64,000 nucleotides of DNA from contig NZ_CP097289.1 of assembly GCF_023498005.1 (NCBI RefSeq), positions 9,300,001-9,364,000 on the forward strand, read 5' to 3'. The translations under genes were made by a program, and so were the position numbers. Below, in pieces: positions 43,241-51,899 of the stretch. The notes below the pieces were generated by a model. It did not search any database. It was not told where the DNA came from and worked only from the letters and a program-made list of their open reading frames with translations. How positions within the stretch are numbered: position 1 is the first letter of the stretch; every line of letters begins with the position of its first letter. This DNA is from Streptomyces durmitorensis (GTDB taxonomy: Bacteria; Actinomycetota; Actinomycetes; Streptomycetales; Streptomycetaceae).

Positions 43241-45372
43241 CGGCGCGGACCACGACGACCACGTCCACCGGTTCTGCGAGCGCCGCCGGCGCTTCGTTCA
43301 CCCGCGTGGAGGGCCGGGAGAAGGTCACCGGCGCGGCGCGGTACGCGGGGGAGATCCCCTTCGCCGAACTCGCCCACGGCTGGCTGGTGCTCTCCACGAT
43401 CGCCCGCGGCCGGATCCTGTCGGTCGAGTCGGACGCCGTCCGCACGATGCCCGGTGTCCTGGCCGTCCTGCACCACGGGAACGCGCCGCGCGTCGACAGC
43501 GACTACATCAGCATGCTCGGCCCGCCCGACCCGATCGTCGAGGTCTTCCAGCACGACCGGGTGCCGTTCGTCGGCTGGCCGGTGGCGCTCGTCGTCGCCG
43601 AGACCTCCGAGCAGGCGAGAGAGGCCGCCGAGGCGCTGGTGGTGCGGTACGAGGAGAAGTCGCACGACGTCGCCTTCTCCGCTGGCCACCCCGGCACGTA
43701 CACGCCGGACGGCGACGGCATGCTGGTGGAGAAGGGCGACCTGGAGGCCGAACTCGCCGCGTCCGCTCATGTCGTGGACGCGGAGTACACCACCCCCGAA
43801 GAGCACCACAGCTCCATGGAACCGCACGCGGCGATGGCGCGCTGGGACAGCGGACGCCTCGAAGTCGTCGACTCCAACCAGGGCAGCACCTGGGTCGCCG
43901 ACGAGCTGGCGAAGCTGTTCTCGCTCGACCCTGCCTCGGTACGGGTGCGGTCCGAGCACGTCGGCGGAGCCTTCGGATCCAAGGGCGTACGCGTGCACCA
44001 GATCCTCGCCGTGATGGCGGCGACGCTCCTCGACCGCCCGGTCCGGGTCGTCCTCAGCCGTCGCCAGCTGTTCTCGCTCACCGGCTACCGCAGCCCCACC
44101 GCCCAGCGCGTGCGGCTCGGCGCCGACGCCGACGGACGGCTGCGCGCCGTCGACCACCAGTCGCACAGCCTCACCTCGACGGTGCACGAGTTCGTCGAGT
44201 CGAGCGCCGGGTTCGGACGTCCCATGTACGCCTCCGACGCCCATCGCAGCGTCAACCGCGTGGTGCGCCTCGACGTGCCGACGCCGACCTACATGCGTGC
44301 GCCCGGCGAGGCCCCCGGTTCGTTCGCCCTGGAATCCGCGCTCGACGAACTCGCCGAGCGGTGCGGCGTCGACCCGATCGCGCTGCGCGCCCGCAACGAA
44401 CCGGACGTGGGCCCCGTCTCCGGGCTTCCCTTCGCCAGCCGCAATCTCCTGTCCGCCTTCCAGGAGGGTGCCCGCAGGTTCGGCTGGGCCGACCGGGACC
44501 CGCGTCCCGGGCTGCGCCGCGAGGGGCGCTGGCTGCTCGGCACCGGCACGGCGGCGGCCACCTTCCCGGTGATCGTCGCGCCGTCGACGGCGGCCGTGAC
44601 GGCGGAGGCCGACGGCACCTTCACGGTGCGGATCACCGCTGCGGACGTGGGGACCGGCGCGCGGACCGCGCTGACCCTGATCGCCGCGGAGGCCCTGGAG
44701 GTGCCCCAGGAGCGCGTCCATGTGCGCATCGGGGACAGCGACTTCGGCCAGGCGGCGATCTCCGGCGGCTCGATGGGCACTCGCTCCTGGGGCTGGGCGG
44801 TCACGGCGGCGGTGGCCGAGCTGCGGGAGCAACTGGCTCTGGGTGGCGACATTCCGCCGCAGGGAATCACCGTGCGCTCCGACACCGCTGCGGCCGTCGG
44901 AGGCCTCTCGAAGAAGGAACGGCACTCCTACGGCGCGCAGTTCGCCGAGGTCGCCGTCGACGTCACCACCGGTGAGGTGCGCGTGCGGCGCATGCTCGGC
45001 ATGTTCGCCGCGGGCCGGATCATCAACCCGCTGACCGCACGCAGCCAGTTCGTCGGCGGGATGACCTGGGGCCTTTCCATGGCCCTGCACGAAGAGGCCC
45101 ATCGGGACCAGGCGACGGGCGGCCACGTGGGCGCCGACTTCGCGGGCTACCACTTCGCCGCCAACGCCGATGTGCCGCTCATCGAGGCGGACTGGGTTCA
45201 GGACACGGACGCGGACGACCCGATCGACATCAAGGGCATCGGCGAGATCGGCATCGTGGGGGCCGCCGCCGCGATCGCCAACGCGGTCTGGCACGCCACC
45301 GGCGTACGCCACCGGAACCTGCCGATCCGGCCCGACCGCATCCTGAACGGAGGAGGAGCCCCGGGTGCTTGA
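43237..45372 (+). CDS. Molybdenum hydroxylase large catalytic subunit (PaoC-like)
   Basis: 711 aa, ATGA overlap, GAGGAGG upstream. Molybdopterin-cytosine-dinucleotide domains: EHVGGAFGSKGV, PTYMRAPGEAPG, GGSMGTRSW and the catalytic Glu670 in IKGIGEIGIVGAA. Together with the two smaller subunits it oxidises aldehydes or N-heterocycles; the PaoB-like partner favours aldehydes. N-terminus is a Thr/Ser-rich tail. Confidence 0.93.
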   Translation: MTARTTTTTSTGSASAAGASFTRVEGREKVTGAARYAGEIPFAELAHGWLVLSTIARGRILSVESDAVRTMPGVLAVLHHGNAPRVDSDYISMLGPPDPIVEVFQHDRVPFVGWPVALVVAETSEQAREAAEALVVRYEEKSHDVAFSAGHPGTYTPDGDGMLVEKGDLEAELAASAHVVDAEYTTPEEHHSSMEPHAAMARWDSGRLEVVDSNQGSTWVADELAKLFSLDPASVRVRSEHVGGAFGSKGVRVHQILAVMAATLLDRPVRVVLSRRQLFSLTGYRSPTAQRVRLGADADGRLRAVDHQSHSLTSTVHEFVESSAGFGRPMYASDAHRSVNRVVRLDVPTPTYMRAPGEAPGSFALESALDELAERCGVDPIALRARNEPDVGPVSGLPFASRNLLSAFQEGARRFGWADRDPRPGLRREGRWLLGTGTAAATFPVIVAPSTAAVTAEADGTFTVRITAADVGTGARTALTLIAAEALEVPQERVHVRIGDSDFGQAAISGGSMGTRSWGWAVTAAVAELREQLALGGDIPPQGITVRSDTAAAVGGLSKKERHSYGAQFAEVAVDVTTGEVRVRRMLGMFAAGRIINPLTARSQFVGGMTWGLSMALHEEAHRDQATGGHVGADFAGYHFAANADVPLIEADWVQDTDADDPIDIKGIGEIGIVGAAAAIANAVWHATGVRHRNLPIRPDRILNGGGAPGA

Positions 45373-46516
45373 CATCGCCGAAGAGCTGAACCGCTGGGCC
45401 GAGGAGGGCCGGGACTTCGCCGTCGCCACCGTCGTGACGGTGGGCGGCAGCGCGCCGCGCGACCCCGGCGCGGCCCTCGCCGTCGACAGCGAGGGCACGG
45501 CCATCGGTTCGGTCTCCGGCGGCTGCGTGGAAGGAGCGGTGTACGACCTGTGCGTCCAGGCGCTCCAGGACGGCACGGCCGTGCGCGAGCGGTTCGGCTA
45601 CAGCGACGAGGACGCCTTCGCGGTCGGTCTGACCTGCGGCGGCGTCATCGAGGTCCTTGTCACGCCGCTCGGCGCGGACGCACCCGCCCGGCAGGTGTTC
45701 GCGGCGGCGCTCTCGGCCGCCGCCCGGGGCGATGCGGCGGCCATCGCCCGGGTGGCCGAGGGCCCGGCCGAACTCCTCGGCAGGGTCGTGCTCGTCCACC
45801 CCGACGGCTCGTACGAAGGAGGTCTGGGCGGTCATCCGGACCTCGACCGGACGGTGGTGGGGGAGACCCGCGCGATGCTGGACGCGGGCCGCACCGGCGA
45901 GTTCGTCGTGTCGGAGAGCGGATCGCGCTGCGGGGTGCCCCTGACCCTGTTCGTCGAGTCGAGCGTGCCGCCGCCCCGCATGATCGTGTTCGGTGCGATC
46001 GACTTCGCCGCGGCCCTGGTGCGTACGGGCAAGTTCCTCGGCTATCACGTGACCGTGTGCGACGCCCGCCCGGTCTTCGCCACGCGGACCCGCTTCCCCG
46101 AGGCGGACGACATCGTGGTCGACTGGCCGCACCGCTACCTCCGGGACACCGCGACCGACGGCCGCACGGTTTTGTGCGTCCTCACGCATGACGCCAAGTT
46201 CGACATCCCGTTGCTGGAGGTGGCCCTGCGGCTTCCCGTCGCGTTCGTCGGTGCGATGGGCTCGCGCCGCACCCACGTGGACCGCAACGCACGTCTGCGT
46301 GAAGTCGGGGTCACCGATGAGGAGTTGACCCGTCTGCACTCCCCGATAGGGCTCGATCTCGGGGCCCGTACGCCGGAGGAGACCGCCCTGTCCATCGCGG
46401 CCGAGATCGTCGCGGCGCGACGGGGTGGGTCGGGCGTTCCGCTGACCGGTGCCGGGATTCCGATCCACCACGAGGCGGGCACCGCGGGGGTGAGCGGCTC
46501 CCACGCGGCCGCGTGA
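45365..46516 (+). CDS. XdhC/CoxI-family molybdenum cofactor chaperone (PaoD-like)
   Basis: 383 aa, overlapping the large subunit by 8 bp. XdhC N-terminal domain (VGGSAPRDPGAALAVDSEGTAIGSVSGGCVEGAV) and Rossmann-like C-terminal domain (FVGAMGSRRTHVDRNARL, LHSPIGLDLGARTPEETALSIAAEIVAAR). Such proteins bind and insert the sulfurated Mo cofactor; gene order matches paoABCD of E. coli. Confidence 0.92.
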   Translation: MLDIAEELNRWAEEGRDFAVATVVTVGGSAPRDPGAALAVDSEGTAIGSVSGGCVEGAVYDLCVQALQDGTAVRERFGYSDEDAFAVGLTCGGVIEVLVTPLGADAPARQVFAAALSAAARGDAAAIARVAEGPAELLGRVVLVHPDGSYEGGLGGHPDLDRTVVGETRAMLDAGRTGEFVVSESGSRCGVPLTLFVESSVPPPRMIVFGAIDFAAALVRTGKFLGYHVTVCDARPVFATRTRFPEADDIVVDWPHRYLRDTATDGRTVLCVLTHDAKFDIPLLEVALRLPVAFVGAMGSRRTHVDRNARLREVGVTDEELTRLHSPIGLDLGARTPEETALSIAAEIVAARRGGSGVPLTGAGIPIHHEAGTAGVSGSHAAA

Positions 46517-46537
46517 CATGGCCGGGCGCGGGGCGGT

Positions 46538-46557
46538 CGCGGTGCTCGGTCACCGCG
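46538..46557. terminator. Hairpin between convergent genes
   Basis: CGCGGTG (46538-46544), 6-nt loop, CACCGCG (46551-46557): a perfect 7-bp stem between the xdhC and dehydrogenase stops. No U-tract, as is usual in Streptomyces. It could serve both directions. Confidence 0.5.
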
Positions 46558-46570
46558 GCCGCCTCCGCGC

Positions 46571-49531
46571 TCACGCCTGCTCCACCGCCTCCCACAGCAA
46601 CTGCACCGGATGCCAGGCGTCGCGCTCGGTCCCGTGGAAGATCTGCTGACGGCAGGACACACCCGTGGCGACCACGACCGTGTCGGCGTCCTCGGCCTCG
46701 ATCGCGGGGAAAAGCCGGTCCTCGCCGACCGTCATCGACACCTCGTAGTGCTCGGACTCGAAGCCGAAGGAACCCGCCATACCGCAGCAGCCGGCGTCCA
46801 GTTCGTTCACCGTCGCTCCAGGGATCCGCTTCAGGAGCGCGACGGTCGCCGCCGTGCCGACCTCCGCCTTCTGGTGGCAGTGACCGTGGTACAGCAGCTT
46901 GCGTCCGGCGAGCCAGGAGTCCTCGCGCAGCCGAAGGCGTCCGTCGTCGATGGCCTCCACAAGGAGTTCCTCGACCTGGCGCACCCTCCCCGCGATGTCC
47001 TTGACGGCGGCGTCGTCCGGCAGCAGGGCCCGGTGTTCGTCGCGCAGCGTCATCAGACACGAGGGCTCGCACCCCACGATCGGCGAGCCGGGCTCGCTTG
47101 ACTCCCGCAAAGTGTGGGCGAGTTGGCGAGCCTTGTTCTTGGCGTCGTCGACCAAGCCCTTGGAGAGGCTCGACCTGCCGCAGCAGCCCCCGCTCTCCAA
47201 CCGCACCTGCCACCCCGCCCGTTCGAGGAGCTCGATGGCCGCGCGGCCGATGCCCGGCTCGGTGAACGTGGTGAAGGAGTCGGCGAGATAGGTGACGGTG
47301 CCCTGGGTGACCGGATGCGCGGCGGGCGTACGGCGCCGGAACCAGCGCAGCAGATTGCGGCGCGCGAACACCGGCAGCGGCCGCTGCGGGGCGATGCCGA
47401 CCAGGCGGTCCATGAGCCGGCGCACCGGTGTGATGCGGCCCGGCAGATTGGACAGCGGGGCGGTCGCGGACCCCAGGCGGTTCAGGACCCGGATCGCACC
47501 GAACAGGCGGGAGCGCAGCGGCACTCCGTGGGTGTCGTGGTAGTGCGAGAGGGTCTCGCTCTTGAGGGTCGCCATGTCGACGCCGAGGGGGCATTCGCTC
47601 TTGCACGCCTTGCACATCAGGCACAGGTCGAGGATCTCGTGCAGCCGCTCGTCCCCGAGCGCGGCCTTCGGGTCGGGCTCGGAAAGGGCCTTGACCAGGG
47701 CTCCCGCCCGGCCGCGGGTGGAGTCCTCCTCCTTGCGGGTTGCCATGTACGAGGGGCACATGGCGCCGGTGCCGGACTTGCGGCACAGGCCGATGTTCAT
47801 GCACCGGTCCGCCGCCGCCCGCATGCCGCCACCGCCCACGACCTCGAAGGACAGCCGGGTGCGCAAGGGCTCGGCGGGCGTCAGCGCCGCGTCGCGCAGG
47901 TTCTCCGTCATCGGCGCCGCGTCCACGATCTTGCCGGGGTTGAGCACTCCGTCGGGGTCGAAGAGCCGCTTGACCTGGCGCATCGCCTCGTACAGCTTCT
48001 CGCCGAAGATCTCCCGGTTGAACTCGCTGCGCGCGAGACCGTCGCCGTGCTCGCTGGAGTTCACGCCGCCGTACTCGGCGACCAGATCCTTCACCTCCTC
48101 CGCGACGGCACGCATCCGGCTCACGTCCGCCGGGTCGGCGAGGTCGAGGTAGGGCCGGATGTGCAGACAGCCGACCGAGCAGTGGCCGTAGAACCCGGCC
48201 GTCATGCCGTGCCGGTCGAGGACGTCCTTGAACCTGCGGGTGTAGTCCGCGAGATGCACGGGGTCGACCGCGGTGTCCTCGACGAAGGCGAGCGGGCGCC
48301 GGGTGCCCTCGCTGGCGGCCATCAGCAGGCCGAGCCCCGCCTTGCGGACCTTCAGGAGGGACGACTGCTGGGCCGGGGTGACGGCCTGGAGGGTGTGGTA
48401 GCTGTGCCCGTGCCGGGACCACAGCTTCGTGAGCTGCCGCATCCGGTCGAGGAGTTCGGCCTCGTCGTCGCCCGTGAAGGAGACGAAGAGCAGGGCTTCG
48501 GGTTCGCCTTCGAGGAGGTCGCCGAGCGCCGCGTACTCGATCTTGCGCCGGGACAGATCCAGGATCGTACGGTCCATCAGCTCCACGGCGGCCGGGTCGC
48601 AGGCCAGCGCGTCCTGAGTGCCCGCGATGGCTCCGGCCACGGAGGTGAAGTGGCCGACGGCGATCACCGTGCGGCGCGGCTTGGGCACGAGATCGACGAG
48701 GGCGCTCGTCGCGACGGCGAGGGTCCCCTCCGAGCCGACGACGAACTTGGCGAGGTCGAAGGCCGCGTCCTCGCGGGCGAGCCGGTCCAGGCGGTAGCCG
48801 CAGGCGCGGCGCCAGTGCTCGGGGAACCCCTCGGCGATGGCTGCCGCATTGGCCCGGACGATCTCGGGCAGCTCCCGGTACAGGGAGCCCTCGAGCGTCG
48901 ACTGCCCGGCGCGGTGCGCGCGTTCGGCCTCGTCGACCCGGCCCAGGGGCACCCGGCTCCCGTCCGAGAGCACCACGTCGAGTTCGCGAACGTGGTCGAT
49001 GGTCATGCCGTAGCGCACCGAGCCGCTGCCGGCCGAGTTGTTGCCGATCATCCCGCCGATGGTGGCGCGGTTGCTGGTCGAGGTGTCCGGGCCGAACATC
49101 AGCCCCCACGGGCTCGCTGCGCGATTGAGCTGGTCCTGTACGACACCGGCCTCGACCAGAGCCGTGCCACTGCTCGGGTCGAGCTCCACGATGCGGTTCA
49201 TGTGCCGGGACAGGTCCAGGACGAGGCCGGGCCCGACGGTCTGGCCCGCCAGGCTCGTCCCGGCCCCGCGGGGCACGACCGGCACCCGGTGGGCCGCGGC
49301 GGCCGCGACCGCCGCGGCCACGTCGTCGGCGTGCCGGGGGAAGACCACGCCCAGCGGTGTGATGGCGTACATGCTCGCGTCCCTGGCGAACAAGTGCCGT
49401 GTGTAGTCGTCGAATTGGACCTCTCCGTCGAGATCCCTGACCAGGTCCTCGTGGAGCCCACGGGCCTGTTCCTGGCTCTCGGCGCCTTCGGCGCTGTCGT
49501 GCGTGGGGCTCTCGCCCTCGGTGACGGTCAT
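46571..49531 (-). CDS. FAD-linked oxidase/Fe-S protein (D-lactate, glycolate or 2-hydroxyglutarate dehydrogenase type)
   Basis: 986 aa from ATG 49531 (GAGGAGG upstream). N-terminal FAD-binding_4 domain (PRGAGTSLAGQTVG, GNNSAGSGSVRYG), FAD-oxidase C domain (HGDGLARSEFN), 4Fe-4S motifs (CMNIGLCRKSGTGAMC; CLMCKACKSECP) and two CCG motifs (GGCCGRS; AGCCGMAG). This is the fused Dld-II/GlcDF form: it oxidises a 2-hydroxy acid and feeds electrons to the respiratory chain at the membrane. Beside a serine-glyoxylate aminotransferase, glycolate or D-lactate are the likely substrates. Confidence 0.9.
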   Translation of the reverse strand: MTVTEGESPTHDSAEGAESQEQARGLHEDLVRDLDGEVQFDDYTRHLFARDASMYAITPLGVVFPRHADDVAAAVAAAAAHRVPVVPRGAGTSLAGQTVGPGLVLDLSRHMNRIVELDPSSGTALVEAGVVQDQLNRAASPWGLMFGPDTSTSNRATIGGMIGNNSAGSGSVRYGMTIDHVRELDVVLSDGSRVPLGRVDEAERAHRAGQSTLEGSLYRELPEIVRANAAAIAEGFPEHWRRACGYRLDRLAREDAAFDLAKFVVGSEGTLAVATSALVDLVPKPRRTVIAVGHFTSVAGAIAGTQDALACDPAAVELMDRTILDLSRRKIEYAALGDLLEGEPEALLFVSFTGDDEAELLDRMRQLTKLWSRHGHSYHTLQAVTPAQQSSLLKVRKAGLGLLMAASEGTRRPLAFVEDTAVDPVHLADYTRRFKDVLDRHGMTAGFYGHCSVGCLHIRPYLDLADPADVSRMRAVAEEVKDLVAEYGGVNSSEHGDGLARSEFNREIFGEKLYEAMRQVKRLFDPDGVLNPGKIVDAAPMTENLRDAALTPAEPLRTRLSFEVVGGGGMRAAADRCMNIGLCRKSGTGAMCPSYMATRKEEDSTRGRAGALVKALSEPDPKAALGDERLHEILDLCLMCKACKSECPLGVDMATLKSETLSHYHDTHGVPLRSRLFGAIRVLNRLGSATAPLSNLPGRITPVRRLMDRLVGIAPQRPLPVFARRNLLRWFRRRTPAAHPVTQGTVTYLADSFTTFTEPGIGRAAIELLERAGWQVRLESGGCCGRSSLSKGLVDDAKNKARQLAHTLRESSEPGSPIVGCEPSCLMTLRDEHRALLPDDAAVKDIAGRVRQVEELLVEAIDDGRLRLREDSWLAGRKLLYHGHCHQKAEVGTAATVALLKRIPGATVNELDAGCCGMAGSFGFESEHYEVSMTVGEDRLFPAIEAEDADTVVVATGVSCRQQIFHGTERDAWHPVQLLWEAVEQA

Positions 49532-49583
49532 GCTCGGCAACCTCCTCGGCCGGTTGGGGAGTCGGGCGGGCGCACGGCAGCCG

Positions 49584-50750
49584 TCACTCGGCGCGAAGGA
49601 CGTCCAGGGCGTCGGTGAGCCCGCCGGGATCGATGCGCACACCGGCCAGCTGAAGGCCCATCTGCACCCCGGCGAGCGTGCCCGCGAGCGTCAGATCGTT
49701 GAAGTGGCCGAGGTGGCCGATGCGGAAAATCCGTCCGGCGAGCTTGCCGAGGCCCGCGCCCAGGGACATGTCGAACCGCTCAAGGATGATCTTCCGCACC
49801 TTGTCGGCGTCCTGGTCCTCGGGCATGAGCACCGCGGTCAGCGAGGACGAGTACTCGCGGTCGTCGGCGCACAGCACCTCAAGTCCCCAGCCGCGCACGG
49901 CGTTTCGGGTGGCCTCCGCGTGCCTGTCGTGCCGCGCGAAGACCTCGGGAAGCCCCTCCGCCTGGAGCATCCGCAGTGCTTCGGCGAGGCCGTAGAGGAG
50001 GTTGGTGGCGGGGGTGTACGGGAAGAAGCCGCGCCGGTTCGCCTCGATGATCGGCTGCCAGTCCCAGTAGGACCTGCGCAGCCGCGCGGTGCGGGAGGCG
50101 GCCAGGGCCTTCTCGCTCACCGCGTTGAAGCCGAGTCCCGGCGGGAGCATAAGACCCTTCTGGGACCCGGCGACGGTGACGTCGACGCCCCATTCGTCGT
50201 GCCGGTAGTCGATCGAGCCCAGCGAGGAGATGGTGTCGACGAGCAGCAGCGCCGGGTGTCCCGTCGCGTCCATCGCCTGCCTGATGTCGGCCACCCGGCT
50301 GGTCACGCCGGTCGAGGTCTCGTTGTGCACCACGCAGACGGCCTTGATCGTACGGGCGCTGTCCGCAGCGAGCCGTTCGGCGACCGCCTCGGGCGATGCG
50401 CCGTGGCGCCAGTCGCCGGGCACGAAGTCGACGTAGAGGCCGAGGCCCGCGGCCATCTGCTGCCAGAGCGTGGCGAAGTGGCCGGTCTCCACGTGCAGCA
50501 CCCTGTCCCCGGTGCTGAGCGTGTTGACCAGGGCTGCCTCCCAGGCGCCGGTGCCGGAGCCGGGGAAGACCACGACGGGCCCCGTGGTGCCGAAGACCGG
50601 CTTCAGCGAGGCGAGCAACTCCGTGGTCAGCGCCGCGAATTCGGGACCCCGGTGGTCGATCGTCGGCGCCGACATGGCGCGGAGCACCTGGTCGGGGACG
50701 TTCGTGGGGCCTGGTATCTGCAGGAAGTGCCGCCCGGGTCGAGAGGTCAC
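49584..50750 (-). CDS. Serine-glyoxylate-type PLP aminotransferase
   Basis: 388 aa. IPGPTNVPDQVLRAM, GTGAWEAALVNTLSTGD, VHNETSTGVTS and GSQKGLMLPPGLGF (PLP lysine in SQKG) are close to bacterial serine-glyoxylate aminotransferase (SgaA). It converts glyoxylate to glycine; a ureidoglycine-glyoxylate role (PucG) is the main alternative. I use GTG 50750: the longer frame to ATG 50810 would run through a clear operator. Stop is 53 bp from the dehydrogenase start, so they form one transcript. Confidence 0.88.
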   Translation of the reverse strand: MTSRPGRHFLQIPGPTNVPDQVLRAMSAPTIDHRGPEFAALTTELLASLKPVFGTTGPVVVFPGSGTGAWEAALVNTLSTGDRVLHVETGHFATLWQQMAAGLGLYVDFVPGDWRHGASPEAVAERLAADSARTIKAVCVVHNETSTGVTSRVADIRQAMDATGHPALLLVDTISSLGSIDYRHDEWGVDVTVAGSQKGLMLPPGLGFNAVSEKALAASRTARLRRSYWDWQPIIEANRRGFFPYTPATNLLYGLAEALRMLQAEGLPEVFARHDRHAEATRNAVRGWGLEVLCADDREYSSSLTAVLMPEDQDADKVRKIILERFDMSLGAGLGKLAGRIFRIGHLGHFNDLTLAGTLAGVQMGLQLAGVRIDPGGLTDALDVLRAE

Positions 50751-50773
50751 AGTGGCCAACTCCCTTGCTATGC

Positions 50774-50810
50774 GTGCCGTATTGTGGCACGGTGTGTCGT
50801 AAGGTGGCAC
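50774..50810. promoter_or_regulatory. Tandem IclR-type operators
   Basis: GTGCCGTATTGTGGCAC (50774-50790) and GTGTCGTAAGGTGGCAC (50794-50810) match at 14 of 17 positions, 20 bp apart, on one DNA face. The first has perfect 5-bp arms. They lie in the divergent gap between aminotransferase and IclR genes. Confidence 0.7.
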
Positions 50811-50847
50811 GGAGGAGCGTAGGGCCGACCCGGTGGGGAGTCAACGG

Positions 50848-51627
50848 ATGCAGAGCGTTCTCAACGCACTTCGGGTGCTGGAAGAGGTCGCCGCGCGGCA
50901 GCCGATCGGCGTCGCGGAGCTGGCCCGCGGCCTGGAGCTGCCCAAGAGCTCCGCGCAGCGCGCCCTGCGCACCCTGCACGAGGCGGGCTGGATCCGCCCG
51001 GCCGGCGGAGAGGTCACGCGCTGGGTCGTGACCACCAAGGCCTTGCAGGTCGGGCGGCGCGCCACGGGGGAGTTGAGCCTGCGTGACGTGGCTCTGCCGC
51101 TGATGGAAGAGCTGCGGCGGCGCATCGACGAGACGGTTCATCTGACCGTCCCGGACGGCGACAAGGTGGTGCTCATCGAGCGCCTGGAGACCTCCAAGCC
51201 GGTGCGGATCATCCTGGCCCTCGGCACCCAGCTGCCCTTTCACGCCTCCGCGAACGGCAAGGCGGTCCTCGCGGTGAGCCCCCGGGAAGTGATTGACCGT
51301 CAAGTAGCCCTCCGTCTTGAGGAGTTCACGGGCTCGACCATCACGGACAGGGAGCGGCTGCTCGCCGAGCTCGCGCGGATCAGGGAGCGGGGGTACTCGA
51401 CCAATGGCGGGGAGTGGCGCGACGACGTGTCGGCGGTCGCGGCCGCCGTGTGGGACGAGTCGGGGACGCCGGTCGCGAGCATCAGCGTGAACATGCCGAC
51501 GAGCCGGATGACGCAGGAGGCGAGTGCCACGTACGGGGCGCTGGTGAGCGAGACCGCGCGGCAGGTCAGCGCCGCGTTGGGGCATTCGCGGCAGGGTGCG
51601 GGGGGCGGTTCCGAGGCCGGGCGCTAG
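50848..51627 (+). CDS. IclR-family regulator
   Basis: 259 aa from ATG 50848 (GGGGAG 7 nt upstream; GTG 50833 possible). HTH_IclR: SVLNALRVLEEVAARQPIGVAELARGLELPKSSAQRALRTLHEAGWI; C-terminal effector domain with PFHASANGKAVLA. Likely senses glyoxylate or a related acid and controls the divergent aminotransferase-dehydrogenase transcript, itself, and perhaps the MatC carrier downstream. Confidence 0.92.
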   Translation: MQSVLNALRVLEEVAARQPIGVAELARGLELPKSSAQRALRTLHEAGWIRPAGGEVTRWVVTTKALQVGRRATGELSLRDVALPLMEELRRRIDETVHLTVPDGDKVVLIERLETSKPVRIILALGTQLPFHASANGKAVLAVSPREVIDRQVALRLEEFTGSTITDRERLLAELARIRERGYSTNGGEWRDDVSAVAAAVWDESGTPVASISVNMPTSRMTQEASATYGALVSETARQVSAALGHSRQGAGGGSEAGR

Positions 51628-51686
51628 CGAACTCCACCCCGTCGCCGCCCCGTCTCCACCCCGCGCAACGCATTCGGGCGTTCCCC

Positions 51687-51752
51687 TTGACGCCCCGGGA
51701 AGCGCACTCCAATACTCCCCATTGCGAAAGCTCAATTCCGCCAGGCGGAATT
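51687..51752 (+). promoter_or_regulatory. Promoter and operator of the MatC carrier gene
   Basis: TTGACG (51687-51692), 18 nt, AATACT (51711-51716). Just after the expected start site lies AATTCCGC-cag-GCGGAATT (51734-51752), a perfect dyad of the TTCCGC/GCGGAA type seen for IclR proteins. It differs from the sites at 50774-50810. Confidence 0.65.
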
Positions 51753-51760
51753 CATCATCC

Positions 51761-51785
51761 CCCCTGGGCTCATGAGGCCCAGGGG
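51761..51785 (+). promoter_or_regulatory. Leader hairpin before matC
   Basis: CCCCTGGGC, 7-nt loop, GCCCAGGGG: perfect 9-bp stem in the 5' leader, about 115 nt before the GTG at 51900. It may be an attenuator, mRNA stabiliser or an upstream terminator. Confidence 0.55.
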
Positions 51786-51899
51786 TGGACGTCCGTGCGC
51801 GCCGTCGTTCACCGCGCACTCTTCGGTGCCGCGCGCACCCCTCGTCACGCGCCCCGGCGCGCCGCGACATGACCATCGGCCGACGGCAAGGGAGCCCTC

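Noticed and set aside
46311..49109. 932-aa open frame overlapping the FAD/Fe-S dehydrogenase in another frame
   Set aside because: Arg/Pro/Gly-rich shadow; the 986-aa frame carries all the motifs.
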